64,000 nt of DNA from Mycobacterium sp. DL (GCF_039729195.1 NZ_CP155796.1:4464001-4528000), one strand, 5' to 3'. Shown: positions 8,586 to 16,990, counted from the stretch's first letter. Notes: generated from the letters alone by a model not told the origin. A program made the numbers and translations.

Positions 8586-10045
8586 TGCGCTTAGAGCGGC
8601 AAGTACGGATCAAGCTCGCGGTGTTCGCGGCGGTGTCAGCAATTGCGATCGCGGTGACAGTCTTCGGCTATATCAAGTTGTCCAGCCTCGTGCCCGGTGT
8701 CGGTCAGTACACCGTGACAGTCCAGCTTCCCGAGTCAGGTGGCCTGTACAAGAGCGGAAACGTCACCTACCGCGGCACCAAGGTGGGGCGGGTCGTTGAT
8801 GTGCGAGTGGCGGGAACCGGTGTCGAGGCCGAACTCGCGTTGAACTCCGACATCGAGATCCCCTCCGACCTCGACGCTGAGGTACACAGCCAATCGGCAA
8901 TTGGTGAACAGTATGTCGCGTTGCTGCCGCGCGATGGCAGTGCCCGGCCGCTGCGTGAGGGTGACGTGATACCGCGGGAGCGGACATCGGTGCCTTCGGA
9001 CATCAATTCGTTGCTCGACGCGACCAACACCGCGCTGGGTGCGATCCCTCTCGGTAACCTGAAAACCGTTGTCGACGAGAGCTACACCGCGATCGGTGGC
9101 CTCGGGCCCGAACTCTCCCGAATAGTGAAGGGGTCGACGACCCTGGCCATCGACGCCAGGAAGGAGCTGCTTCCCTTGATCGGCCTGATCGACCAGTCGG
9201 CGCCCGTACTGGACTCGCAGGCCGACTCGGCGGACGAGATCCAGGCATGGGCCGCAAACCTGGCAGACCTTACCGGCCAGCTCGAGAAGCAGGACCGCGC
9301 CGTCGCGGGCATCCTGGAGAAGGGGCCACCCACTGCCGAGGAAGTGAGGCGACTTTTCGAGCGAGTGCGCCCGACTGTTCCCATCCTGCTCGCCAACCTC
9401 GTCGCCGTCGGCGATGTCGCGATCACCTACCAGGACAACATCGAGCAGTTGCTGGTGCTGCTCCCACAGGGAACCGCCATCATGGGCGGCGGCTTGGTAC
9501 CGAATCTTCACGCCAAGCAGGACTACCGGGGCTTCTACCTCGACTTCAACCTGAATCTGAACCTGCCGCCGGCGTGCACCACCGGCTTTCTGCCCGCTCA
9601 GCAGCGGCGGCCGGCCAGCGAAGTGGACTACCCCAAGCGTCCGGAAGGCGACCTGTACTGCCGGGTGCCGCAGGATTCACCGCTGAGCGTCCGCGGGGCG
9701 CGCAACGTCCCCTGCACGACCGTGCCCGGCAAGCGCGCGCCGACGGTGAAGATGTGCGAAAGCGACGAGAACTACGTGCCCCTCAACGACGGATACAACT
9801 GGAAGGGCGACCCGAACGCCACTGTTACGGGGCAGTCGGTCCCGCAACTGCCACCGGGATCGCCGCCCGCACTTCAAGCCGCTCCGCCGCCCGCATCGCC
9901 GCCGCCGGTAGCCGCAGCGGCGTACAACCCTGCAACGGGCACGTACCTGGGACCCGATGGCCGGGTCTACACGCAGTCCAATCTTGCTGAAGGCGCCGAC
10001 CAGAACAAGACGTGGCAGTCAATGTTGCTGCCGCCGTCGCCGTGA
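8585..10045 (+). CDS. mceF: MceF: terminal Mce-family protein
   Basis: 486 residues, the longest subunit. An N-terminal anchor precedes the Mce domain (VTYRGTKVGRVVDV), then a helical region and a cysteine-containing segment (several Cys between about residues 335 and 395). A proline/alanine-rich tail ends the protein. The ATG at 8585 overlaps the mceE stop by one base (TAATG). It closes the operon: no Mce-associated (mas/mam) genes follow, and the next gene is a convergent TetR. Such accessory genes usually follow mce1- and mce4-type operons. Confidence 0.92.
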   Translation: MRLERQVRIKLAVFAAVSAIAIAVTVFGYIKLSSLVPGVGQYTVTVQLPESGGLYKSGNVTYRGTKVGRVVDVRVAGTGVEAELALNSDIEIPSDLDAEVHSQSAIGEQYVALLPRDGSARPLREGDVIPRERTSVPSDINSLLDATNTALGAIPLGNLKTVVDESYTAIGGLGPELSRIVKGSTTLAIDARKELLPLIGLIDQSAPVLDSQADSADEIQAWAANLADLTGQLEKQDRAVAGILEKGPPTAEEVRRLFERVRPTVPILLANLVAVGDVAITYQDNIEQLLVLLPQGTAIMGGGLVPNLHAKQDYRGFYLDFNLNLNLPPACTTGFLPAQQRRPASEVDYPKRPEGDLYCRVPQDSPLSVRGARNVPCTTVPGKRAPTVKMCESDENYVPLNDGYNWKGDPNATVTGQSVPQLPPGSPPALQAAPPPASPPPVAAAAYNPATGTYLGPDGRVYTQSNLAEGADQNKTWQSMLLPPSP

Positions 10046-10107
10046 GGCTGGGATGATTGCGACTCGATGAAACCGGGATGGCAGCCGGCGCTGGCGTTGG
10101 TGTGACG

Positions 10108-10692
10108 TCATCGACGAGGCTTGGCGTCCCGAGGGTCGCTGAACAGCGAAGCCACCAGCGCGGGGACTTCATCGGAACGACTACCCGGCAACAACAGCAT
10201 CGACATGACACTGCGCAGAAACAGATCTCCGAGCTGACGTTTCGTCAAAGCTCCACTTGTCACGAGCGGCGACTCTTCGGCCGCTGGGCCCAGCGCCGCG
10301 GTCACCACGTCGACCAGTTGGGGAAATGTGTCCCGGATGAGCGTCAAGGTGAATTCCGGTGCCACATCGAGCATTCGGTTCAAGTCACCGCCGGAGGCTC
10401 GATAGGCGATAAGCGTGTCCAACACGACCTTGACCCGTACTGCCGGGTCGGGATCCGCCTCGATCGCAGCCTCGAACGCCGCGGCGATGCCCACCTCGAA
10501 ATGCCGGCCGACAGCAGCCAGAACCTCTTCCTTGTTGTTGAAGTACCGGTAGAAGGTGCCACGGGCGACATGTGACGCCTTGCAGATGTCACTCACGGAT
10601 AGCTTCTGGGTGCCCTGCCTGCTCAACGCTTTCATCGTGCCGACCAGGATCTTGCGTACGGCAGTATCGGCGTGCTGGCCGTCAACGGTCAT
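10108..10692 (-). CDS. TetR-family transcriptional regulator
   Basis: 194 residues. The N-terminal HTH shows KLSVSDICKASHVARGTFYRYF followed by NNKEEV. The C-terminal ligand domain is unassigned. The gene is convergent with mceF (63 bp between stops), so it is not in the mce operon, but it may control it. A perfect 10-bp palindrome, CACCTAGGTG (10816-10825), lies about 125 bp upstream of its start. The start ATG at 10692 gives MTVDGQHADTAVRK. Confidence 0.88.
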   Translation of the reverse strand: MTVDGQHADTAVRKILVGTMKALSRQGTQKLSVSDICKASHVARGTFYRYFNNKEEVLAAVGRHFEVGIAAAFEAAIEADPDPAVRVKVVLDTLIAYRASGGDLNRMLDVAPEFTLTLIRDTFPQLVDVVTAALGPAAEESPLVTSGALTKRQLGDLFLRSVMSMLLLPGSRSDEVPALVASLFSDPRDAKPRR

Positions 10693-11237
10693 TCGGCTTC
10701 ACCCCGCGGCCCTCGGGAGACCCGTACCTTGGGCGCAACGTGGCTTCGTCGGCTCGCCCCCGCATCGAAACGGGGCTCCCATCGCTTCATATCCGACGAT
10801 TATGGTCTCTCCATCCACCTAGGTGAGCATCTGCCGTCGAACAGTGTCACCCGCGTCGGTATCGCCCCTCCCTGAGCCGGGCCGGCTCCGCCGGTCGTCC
10901 GACAGGAGGGTGACGAAGCCTCAGCCGAGATCGCGGCAGCCGTCGGCCCTCAACACGCTCGACGTTCCACAGGTCGTCAAGCGTTTCTCGGCGTGCTCTT
11001 GCGTCCTGCAATCAGCATTCCCGCCGCTCAATCGTATTCTGCACCGAGTTCGGTTCTTGGCATCTCTACCGAAGAAGAGCAGGTCAGGCGGTCAAATGCC
11101 TAGCGGGCTTTCGTATGTCGCACTAATCGACTTCGCTGGCCAATGCCGGATCCGCCCCATCTGAGAGCAGGCGTGACAGGATCGTTGACGCACCGCAGCA
11201 CGCGGACGGCCGTACACCGCGTTTATCGAAGGGTTGC
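10693..11237. other. Gene-free stretch between TetR and the IS256 element
   Basis: About 545 bp in which I see no supported gene. Base composition is lower in GC and more irregular than in flanking genes, and the short frames look random. The only structured element is CACCTAGGTG at 10816-10825, a possible operator for the adjacent TetR. The stretch could be decayed sequence at the edge of the mobile region. Confidence 0.4.
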
Positions 11238-11328
11238 GTCCAGCAGAGTGGTGTACGAGTCGGACCTGATCAGCGGTACCGGCGTGTCGTAGCCGAGTGA
11301 TTGAGGGTCATCGCGTGATTCTTCGAGG
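11238..11328. repeat. Left end of the IS256-family element
   Basis: Contains GTCCA (11238-11242), GTGGTGTACGA (11248-11258) and GTGATTCTTCGAGG (11315-11328). Each of these recurs in inverse orientation at the right end in the mirrored order. The transposase start codon follows 40 bp further in. Confidence 0.6.
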
Positions 11329-11368
11329 GACCGACCAAAGTCACTCGAGCAAAGAAGGAACACACGCG

Positions 11369-12137
11369 ATGACCGCTGCCCACAATATCGACCTGCCCAC
11401 GGTGCTGGCCGAACGACTCACCACCACCCACCCCGACGTGCTGCGCGAGCTGCTGGCCACGTTCATCCACCCTGATGGGTGCCGAGGCCGACGCGCTGTG
11501 CGGCGCCGGATACGGCGAGCGCAGCACCGAGCGCACCAACTCCCGCAATGGCTACCCGCACCGTCAATTCGATACCCGCGCAGGATCATTGGATCTCGCC
11601 ATCCCGAAGCTGCGGCAGGGGTCCTATTTCCCGGACTGGCTGCTGGAACGCCGCAAACGGGCCGAGCGGGCGCTGACCACGGTAGTGGCGACGTGCTACC
11701 TGCTCGGTGTCTCGACGAGGCGGATGGACAAGCTGGTGGAGACCCTGGGCGTCACGTCGCTGTCGAAGTCGCAGGTGTCGGTGATGGCCAAGGAACTCGA
11801 TGCCGCCGTCGAGGCCTTCCGTACCCGGCCCCTGGATGCCGGCCCGTACACCTTCGTCGCCGCCGACGCGCTGGTGCTCAAGGTCCGCGAAGGCGGCCGG
11901 GTGGTCAACGTGCACGCCCTGATCGCCGTCGGGGTCAACAAGGAGGGCTACCACGAGATCCTCGGCATCGACGTCACCACGGTTGAGGACGGGGCGGGCT
12001 GGCTGACGTTCTGGCGGTCGCTGACCGCCCGCGGCCTCTCGGGAGTCAAGCTGGTCACCAGCGACGCCCACACCGGGCTGGTCGCCGCGATCGGCGCGAC
12101 CCTGCCCGGGGCGGCGTGGCGGCGCTGCCGCACCCAT
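11369..12137 (+). pseudogene. IS256-family transposase, 5' part (frameshifted and interrupted)
   Basis: Begins MTAAHNIDLPTVLAERL and reads to about 11470, where the frame breaks: the expected sequence FIH-ALMGAEADALCG is shifted by a short indel (two bases missing, or one extra) near 11470-11475. It continues in another frame with an RNGYPHR segment. The first two catalytic acidic sites lie in FVAADALVLKV and VTSDAHTGL. Coding for the family ends abruptly after RCRTHY at about 12137, where the RIT element is inserted. The rest of the gene resumes at 15508. IS256 transposases do not normally use programmed frameshifting, so this is treated as decay. Confidence 0.85.
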
Positions 12138-12220
12138 TACGCCGACGTTCGGATTATGCCGATCTGGGTGGTGTCTGCGCTGGTGGTGGGACCGGGCGGG
12201 CTGTTGAAGTCGGCATAATC
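12134..12220. repeat. Left 87-bp terminal inverted repeat of the RIT element
   Basis: Pairs with 15392-15478 in inverse orientation with a single mismatch (GGTGGTGGG here, GGTGATGGG there). It contains the decamer TTACGCCGAC at 12137-12146, TTATGCCGAT at 12154-12163 and the inverse GTCGGCATAA at 12209-12218. These are probably recombinase-binding sites. The ritC stop codon is only separated by its inner edge. Confidence 0.9.
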
Positions 12221-13208
12221 AGAGGCCTTCGAGGAACGCCAGTAGCGCGTCCGGCGGGTGGTAGCGACCGGGCCGGGTATGCGGTGGGGTGGTGCGGGCG
12301 AGGGCTTTCTCCTTGATGTCGAGGTGGGCGTGCAGGTAGATCGCGGTGGTGTCGACGCGTTCATGTCCGAGCCACAGTGCGATGACGGTGGTGTCGACGC
12401 CGGCTTCGAGCAGCCGCATGGCCGCGGTGTGCCGTAACACGTGGGCGGTGACGTGTTTGGCGTTCATCGACGGGCAGGCGAGGGCGGCGGTGTGTTGGTG
12501 ATGGGCAAATCTGCGCTCGATGGCGTCGCGGCTCAGTGATTTCCCGGATCGTGTCGAGAAGATCGGATCTGTTGGCGTGATTGAGGATTCGGCCATCCAG
12601 TGGCGTAGGGCGTTGACGGTCGGTTTGGTCAGCGGTGTAATCCGGTCTTTGCGTCCTTTGCCGTGGCAGGCGACGTGGGCTCCGGCCCCGAGGTGAATAT
12701 CGTTACCGCGCAGCATGATTAGCTCGGATATGCGTAAGCCGGTTTGAACCATCAGCAGGATGAGCGCCCGATCGCGTCGTCCGGTTCGGGTTGTCAGATC
12801 CGGTGCCGCGAGCAGGGCGTCGACCTCCTCGGTGGTCAGGTAGGTGACCAGAGCTCGTTCGAAGCGTTTGGACGGCATGGCCAGGACGCGGCTGATGGTG
12901 GCGGCGTGTTCAGGGTGGCGTGGCGCAGCGAAGTGGAACAGCGAGTGGATCGCCGAGAGCCGGGCGTTGCGGGTGCGCACGCTGTTGTGCCGATCGCGAT
13001 CGAGGTGATCGAGGAACGCGGCGATCAGGTCGCTGTCGATGTCGTCGATGTCCAGTGAGCAGGGTTGCTTACCGGCTCGCGCGGCGGCGAAACCGAGCAG
13101 CAGCCTCCAGGCGTCGCGGTAGGCGCGGACAGTTTCGTCGCTGGCGTGGCGTTGTTGGCGGAGCCGGTCGGTGAAGAACGCCTGCAGGGTTGGAGCCAGC
13201 GCGGTCAT
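12219..13208 (-). CDS. RitC-like tyrosine recombinase (third gene of the trio)
   Basis: 329 residues. An N-terminal SAM-like core-binding domain (about 1-100) precedes a C-terminal phage-integrase catalytic domain. Catalytic residues visible are Arg in QTGLRISEL, the box HVLRHTAA, His in LWLGHERVDTT and the nucleophile Tyr in AIYLHAHL. ATG at 13208 overlaps the ritB stop (ATGA); an upstream frame extends to 13478 but runs inside ritB. The stop lies within the terminal repeat. All active-site residues are present, so it could be active. Confidence 0.88.
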   Translation of the reverse strand: MTALAPTLQAFFTDRLRQQRHASDETVRAYRDAWRLLLGFAAARAGKQPCSLDIDDIDSDLIAAFLDHLDRDRHNSVRTRNARLSAIHSLFHFAAPRHPEHAATISRVLAMPSKRFERALVTYLTTEEVDALLAAPDLTTRTGRRDRALILLMVQTGLRISELIMLRGNDIHLGAGAHVACHGKGRKDRITPLTKPTVNALRHWMAESSITPTDPIFSTRSGKSLSRDAIERRFAHHQHTAALACPSMNAKHVTAHVLRHTAAMRLLEAGVDTTVIALWLGHERVDTTAIYLHAHLDIKEKALARTTPPHTRPGRYHPPDALLAFLEGL

Positions 13209-14128
13209 GACCGATCCTCGTCTTTGTGGTCGAGCCGGTGCAGGGCTGCAGCGAGCAGTTCGGGCGCGGCCGACAGATACCAGTAGGTGCCTGCGGGGCT
13301 GCGGTGGCCGAGATAGGTTGCCAGCAGGGTCAGTCGGCGATCGATGTCCAGATCGCCGGTGTAGGCGTCGAGGAGGCTGGACACGGCAAAGCTGTGCCGC
13401 ACATCGTGGATGCGTGGCCGACACGACGACGACCGGGGTCCGATGCCGGCCTGCCGCAACAGTTTCTGGAACGTCCACTGAATGTTGCAGTAGAGCAGCC
13501 TGGTGCCCGCCGGGGAGATCAGCAGGGCCGTCGTGTGGGCCGTTGATCGTCGGTCGGGGCGCTGCAGGTAGGTCAGAACGGCTGCTGTGGTACTGGGATG
13601 CAATGGCAGCTGGCGTGCGCCACCGCCTTTGGCGTGCCGAATCAGCAGCACCCCGCGCTCAGCGTCGAAATCGTCGACGTCGAGGGCGATCACCTCGCCG
13701 ACCCGCATCCCGGTGACCGCTAACAGCCCGATCAGGGTTTGGTAGGTCGCCACCCGCAACGGAAATCGCAACGTGGCTGTAGTGGCGATCAGCGCGGCGA
13801 TCTCGGCGTCGGTGTAGAGATACGGGTTGGCACGGTGGGATTTCCACGGCAACACATCGCTGGCCGGCACCTCATGCGCCTCGTCGAGGACATGCAGATA
13901 TGCGGCGAACCCCCGCACGACGGTGAGGCGATGCGCCCACCACAGGGGGCTGGCGTCTTGTGGTAGCCGCGCCCACGCCAACGCCAGATCGGCGGTGATC
14001 ACCGCCGCGTTGCGCTCTTCGAGGTAATCGAGGAACTGGTTAAGCAGCTTCTCGGGACGCTGCAGCGCGTAGCCGAGGGATCGGCGCAGGCTCAAATAGT
14101 CGACCAACGCCTGTCGTAGCGGATTCAT
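13205..14128 (-). CDS. RitB-like tyrosine recombinase (second gene of the trio)
   Basis: 307 residues from ATG at 14128, which overlaps the ritA stop. The catalytic domain shows Arg in VTGMRVGEVIAL, the box RIHDVRHSFA, His in TYLGHRSPAGT and the Tyr in YWYLSAAPEL. The N-terminal part is a core-binding domain. A longer frame to 14146 would add MARRCG, but the overlap geometry favours 14128. In RIT elements the middle recombinase is always co-oriented and overlapping, as here. Confidence 0.88.
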   Translation of the reverse strand: MNPLRQALVDYLSLRRSLGYALQRPEKLLNQFLDYLEERNAAVITADLALAWARLPQDASPLWWAHRLTVVRGFAAYLHVLDEAHEVPASDVLPWKSHRANPYLYTDAEIAALIATTATLRFPLRVATYQTLIGLLAVTGMRVGEVIALDVDDFDAERGVLLIRHAKGGGARQLPLHPSTTAAVLTYLQRPDRRSTAHTTALLISPAGTRLLYCNIQWTFQKLLRQAGIGPRSSSCRPRIHDVRHSFAVSSLLDAYTGDLDIDRRLTLLATYLGHRSPAGTYWYLSAAPELLAAALHRLDHKDEDRS

Positions 14129-15336
14129 GCCGCACCGCCGGGCCACGGGCGGGCCAGTTCACGCAGGCCCTCAATGTCGACCTTGGCATAGATGCTGGTG
14201 GTCAACAGGCGGCGGTGGCGCAGCACCTGACCGACTTCGGGGAGCGCTGCTCCCGCCTGCACCATCGCCGTGGCCGCGGTGTGCCGTAACTGCCGTGCTC
14301 TGATGCAGCCCAGCCCGGCTCGCGCGGCTGTCCGGTGGACGGTGTCGGTCACGCCGGACACCGACAAGGACCGGTGCGGGGCACGGAACCGCACGAACAC
14401 GGTCCGGCAATCGACGGTCGCCGGACGGCCGTCGCGCAGGTAATCGGCCACCGCTTCGCCCACGTCCACCGGCAGCGGCAACCGCTCAATCCGATGCCCT
14501 TTGCCCGTGACGACGAGCTCACCAGCACGCCAATCGATATCGTCAAGCCGCAAGGAGCAGACCTCACCCGGCCGCAACCCCAGTCGCGCCAGCAGCACAA
14601 GCATCGCGTAATCCCGCCGACCCATCGGGCTGCTGCGGTCGCAGCAAGCCAACAGCCGTGCGACCGCGTCGGGGTCCAAGCCCCGCGGCACGCCGAGACC
14701 TGTCCCGCCGGCCACCGACGGAACCGCCGACGCCAACGACGAGCCGATCACGCCGTCCACGTGCAGAAAGCCCAGCAGCGACCGCACCGCGGTCACGATC
14801 AGCTTCGCCGTTCCCACCGCACGTCCAGGGCACGACACCCGCACGAACCCGATGACATCGGCCGCGGTCAGCGACGCCACATCCAGTTCACCACCCGCCA
14901 TCCGGCTCACGAGCAGCGGCCTCGTCAGATGGGCATACAACGCGGCAGTGGCAGCCGACAATCCCCGCTCACCCACCAGATAGCCGCGGTAGCGGGCCAA
15001 CAGCGTCTCCACCGCCCCTCCCGGCTGCGGGTCCGGCTCCACCGGCGTCACACCCACCCCGCGCAGGTATTCGAGTAACGGCGTTAACGCTTTGGGAGAC
15101 AACCACAACCGATAACCCGCAGCGCGTCGTGCGGCGAGGAAATCCGCCAGCACCGACGCCGTCAGTCCATCGGCGGCAAGGCCGCTCTGCATCATCCACC
15201 GGCTCAAATGCGCCATCAACTGCAGCTGATTAGCGCTCGCATTCGGCCGATACCCCAGCCGAACCAACTCGGCAGCAAAACCACTGCTGAACGCGGCCAG
15301 CGGCCCCGCCACCCGGACCCGATCCGGACTTCCCAT
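14125..15336 (-). CDS. RitA-like tyrosine recombinase (first gene of the trio)
   Basis: 403 residues, preceded by an excellent ribosome-binding site (AAGGAGG, 5 bp before the ATG at 15336). A long N-terminal region (about 1-190) precedes the integrase catalytic domain with Arg in RLGLRPGEVCSL, the box ARQLRHTAAT, His in VLRHRRLLTT and the Tyr in SIYAKVDIE. In the usual HxLRHT box the first His is replaced by Arg here (RQLRHT), which may alter activity. It is the leading gene of the three-gene operon; about 55 bp separate it from the right repeat. Confidence 0.88.
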   Translation of the reverse strand: MGSPDRVRVAGPLAAFSSGFAAELVRLGYRPNASANQLQLMAHLSRWMMQSGLAADGLTASVLADFLAARRAAGYRLWLSPKALTPLLEYLRGVGVTPVEPDPQPGGAVETLLARYRGYLVGERGLSAATAALYAHLTRPLLVSRMAGGELDVASLTAADVIGFVRVSCPGRAVGTAKLIVTAVRSLLGFLHVDGVIGSSLASAVPSVAGGTGLGVPRGLDPDAVARLLACCDRSSPMGRRDYAMLVLLARLGLRPGEVCSLRLDDIDWRAGELVVTGKGHRIERLPLPVDVGEAVADYLRDGRPATVDCRTVFVRFRAPHRSLSVSGVTDTVHRTAARAGLGCIRARQLRHTAATAMVQAGAALPEVGQVLRHRRLLTTSIYAKVDIEGLRELARPWPGGAA

Positions 15337-15391
15337 GACGCCTCCTTCTCGTAATGAACAGAGAAGAAAAGCGTCGCGCGTCCGAGCGCCC

Positions 15392-15478
15392 GATTATGCC
15401 GACTTCAACAGCCCGCCCGGTCCCATCACCAGCGCAGACACCACCCAGATCGGCATAATCCGAACGTCGGCGTAATGG
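15392..15478. repeat. Right 87-bp terminal inverted repeat of the RIT element
   Basis: Inverse copy of 12134-12220 (one mismatch). Decamer units: TTATGCCGAC at 15394-15403, inverse ATCGGCATAA at 15449-15458 and inverse GTCGGCGTAA at 15466-15475. Their positions mirror the three units of the left repeat. Confidence 0.9.
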
Positions 15479-15507
15479 AACTTATGCCGACGTCGGCATA
15501 AGTTCCA
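15476..15507. repeat. 32-bp perfect palindrome at the right tip of the RIT element
   Basis: A perfect palindrome centred between 15491 and 15492. It is made of TTATGCCGAC (15482-15491) directly followed by its inverse GTCGGCATAA (15492-15501), with TGGAAC/GTTCCA arms. It has no counterpart at the left tip. It could be an extra pair of recombinase sites or a scar of a recombination event. Confidence 0.85.
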
Positions 15508-15972
15508 CTACACGACCAACCTGATGGCCGTCACTCCGAAGTCCTCCTGGCCGTGGGTCCGCACCCTGCTGCACTCGGTGTTCGACCAGCCGATTCTGAA
15601 TCCGTTGCCGCACAATATGACCGGATCATCGACGCCCTGGCCGACAAGCTCCCCAAGACCGCTGAGCACCTGGAAGCCGCCCGGTCGGATCTGCTGGCGT
15701 TCACCAGCTTCCCCAAGCAGATCTGGCGCCAGATCTGGTCCAACAACCCCCAGGAGCGGCTCAATAGGGAGATCCGGCGGCGCACCGACGTCGTGGGCAT
15801 CTTCCCCGACCGTGCCGCGCTGATCCGCCTCGTCGGCGCCGTGCTGGCCGAGCAACACGATGAATGGGCCGAGTCGCGGCGTTACCTCGGCCTCGACGTC
15901 CCGAGCAAATCACGCGCCGACAACAACTCACCGACCGAACAGGAGGACACCCCGGCGGCACTGACCGCCTGA
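15508..15972 (+). pseudogene. IS256-family transposase, 3' part
   Basis: Continues the transposase interrupted at 12137: first frame TTNLMAVTPKSSWPWVRTLL, then a one-base loss near 15590-15593, after VFDQP, shifts to the frame with DSESVAAQYDRII. The third catalytic acid lies in NPQERLNREIRR. The protein end, including LAEQHDEWAESRRYLGLD, is intact and stops at 15972. With the two indels repaired and the RIT element removed, the full transposase would be a normal family member of about 410 residues. Confidence 0.85.
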
Positions 15973-15979
15973 ACCATCA

Positions 15980-16023
15980 CCTCGAAGAATCACACGACGA
16001 CGTCGTACACCACGTCAGTGGAC
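15980..16023. repeat. Right end of the IS256-family element
   Basis: Inverse counterparts of the left-end motifs: CCTCGAAGAATCAC (15980-15993), TCGTACACCAC (16003-16013) and TGGAC (16019-16023). A CTTGACC sequence follows at 16023-16029 and may belong to the true tip. Confidence 0.6.
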
Positions 16024-16410
16024 TTGACCTTATCGAAGCTGAACTGAGGGCGGAGCGAGCGCCGCAGCGGCCTCAACACGCGGGCGGCGGGGGGCGCTGA
16101 CTGGGGCGACAGGGTTCGTGACTCTGGTGCTAGCTGTGTCAGCGGCCTTACTCGGGAAGGACTTGACGCTGATCGGGGGTGTCAAGGGCTGGCTGATTGG
16201 GCCCCTCGCGGCATTGCTCGTCGCCGGGAAGGACTCATCCTCCTGCCGGTCGGCTTGTATGGTGGCTGTTCGGGCTGGCCTCCCGTAGCGGTACGAGGTG
16301 ACCGCACCGGCAACGCTTCGCCACTTCCTGCGGGAGGACTGGGAATCAGTTCAAGACGGGCTTTCTCATCGGCGCGGCGGCTGCCCAGTTCCTGGCGATG
16401 TGCTCCTTCC
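16024..16410. other. Gene debris, including a possible membrane-protein remnant
   Basis: About 390 bp with no intact gene. One frame at about 16100-16285 reads as hydrophobic protein (VTLVLAVSAALLGKDLTLIG and on) before a stop. Another frame near 16345-16410 reads FKTGFLIGAAAAQFLAMCSF. They could be pieces of one or two broken small membrane proteins, but no family could be recognised. Confidence 0.3.
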
Positions 16411-16830
16411 GGCCGATACTCCTACTTTATCCAGGAGTTGGGCTACGCCGTCTGGACCCTCGCCTCCGACGGCCGCATCGCCAGGGTCGATCTCGCGGCC
16501 GCCAAGGCAGTGTATGAAGGCAAGCCCGACAGCAGCTTCTTCAGGGTGAGGCTTGACCGCGCCACGGAGTTGGAGACCGCATTTCTGCGGGCTATGGCTG
16601 AACTCGGCCCCGAGCCGCAGTTGGCGAGTGAGGTCGCCAAGTTGCTCAACCGAACTTCGGAACAATGTGGCCCGACGAGGTCCGGACTGATTGAAAAGGG
16701 GCTGCTGTATACCCCCAGTCACGGCTACGCTGCGTTCACAGTCCCCCATTTTGACAAGTTCATGCGTAGGTCGGTGTCGACGCTGAATGTGCCCGAAGTT
16801 CGACAGCGCAGAAAACGCCGCAAGAAGTGA
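16411..16830 (+). pseudogene. C-terminal remnant of an AAA-type ATPase with winged-helix domain
   Basis: From about 16411 the frame reads YSYFIQELGYAVWTLASDG, then SSFFRVRLDRATELETAFLRAM, then a winged-helix-like end with TRSGLIEKGLLYTPSHGYAAF. This matches the C-terminal third of a family of stand-alone AAA ATPases of about 400 residues, recognised from memory (pattern SFFRVRFDRATPAER...YLRAMAELG). The Walker A and B part is absent. The open frame extends upstream to 16255 but loses family character there, so the 5' end is truncated. It ends with a basic tail (RQRRKRRKK). Confidence 0.6.
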
Positions 16831-16990
16831 GCGGCGCATGAACCGACGGTTATCCGACGTTATCGCCCGCGGTGCGCCGAGAATTAGAAGAAATCGACGG
16901 CAATCCCAGCGTGGAGAAGTCCCTGCATACAGTGGACGAATGAAATCGAATACGGCGTGTCGAGAACTGCCGACCGAGACGCGGAAGGTC

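Larger units (their letters stand above)
12134..15507 (-). mobile_element. RIT (recombinase-in-trio) element: three tyrosine recombinases between inverted repeats
   Basis: A 3.37-kb unit consisting only of three leftward tyrosine-recombinase genes with ATGA overlaps, flanked by 87-bp inverted repeats (12134-12220 and 15392-15478) that differ at one position. A further 32-bp palindrome (15476-15507) follows at the right end. This is the published organisation of RIT elements (Recombinase In Trio). It sits inside the IS256 transposase, exactly between RTHY and TTNL of that protein, which shows it inserted rather than co-evolved there. The bases CCA occur at both junctions. No cargo genes are present. 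Confidence 0.85.
11238..16023 (+). mobile_element. IS256-family insertion sequence, decayed and carrying a nested RIT element
   Basis: A transposase of the IS256/mutator type lies between related ends. At the outer ends, the 11 bp GTGGTGTACGA at 11248-11258 is matched in inverse at 16003-16013. GTCCA at 11238 is matched by TGGAC at 16019. Inside, the 14 bp GTGATTCTTCGAGG (11315-11328) is matched in inverse at 15980-15993. Exact termini and target duplications could not be fixed by eye. Without the nested 3.4-kb element the IS would be about 1.4 kb, a normal size for the family. Two frameshifts and the insertion make it non-autonomous. Confidence 0.75.

Noticed and set aside
12134..15507. Integron or Tn554 explanation for the three-recombinase unit
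   Set aside because: No gene cassettes, resistance or attC-like sites; three overlapping tyrosine recombinases within long inverted ends fit RIT better than Tn554, which lacks inverted repeats.
11369..15972. Programmed frameshifting in the IS256 transposase
   Set aside because: The family does not use it, and no slippery sequence is seen; two separate indels and the RIT insertion indicate decay.
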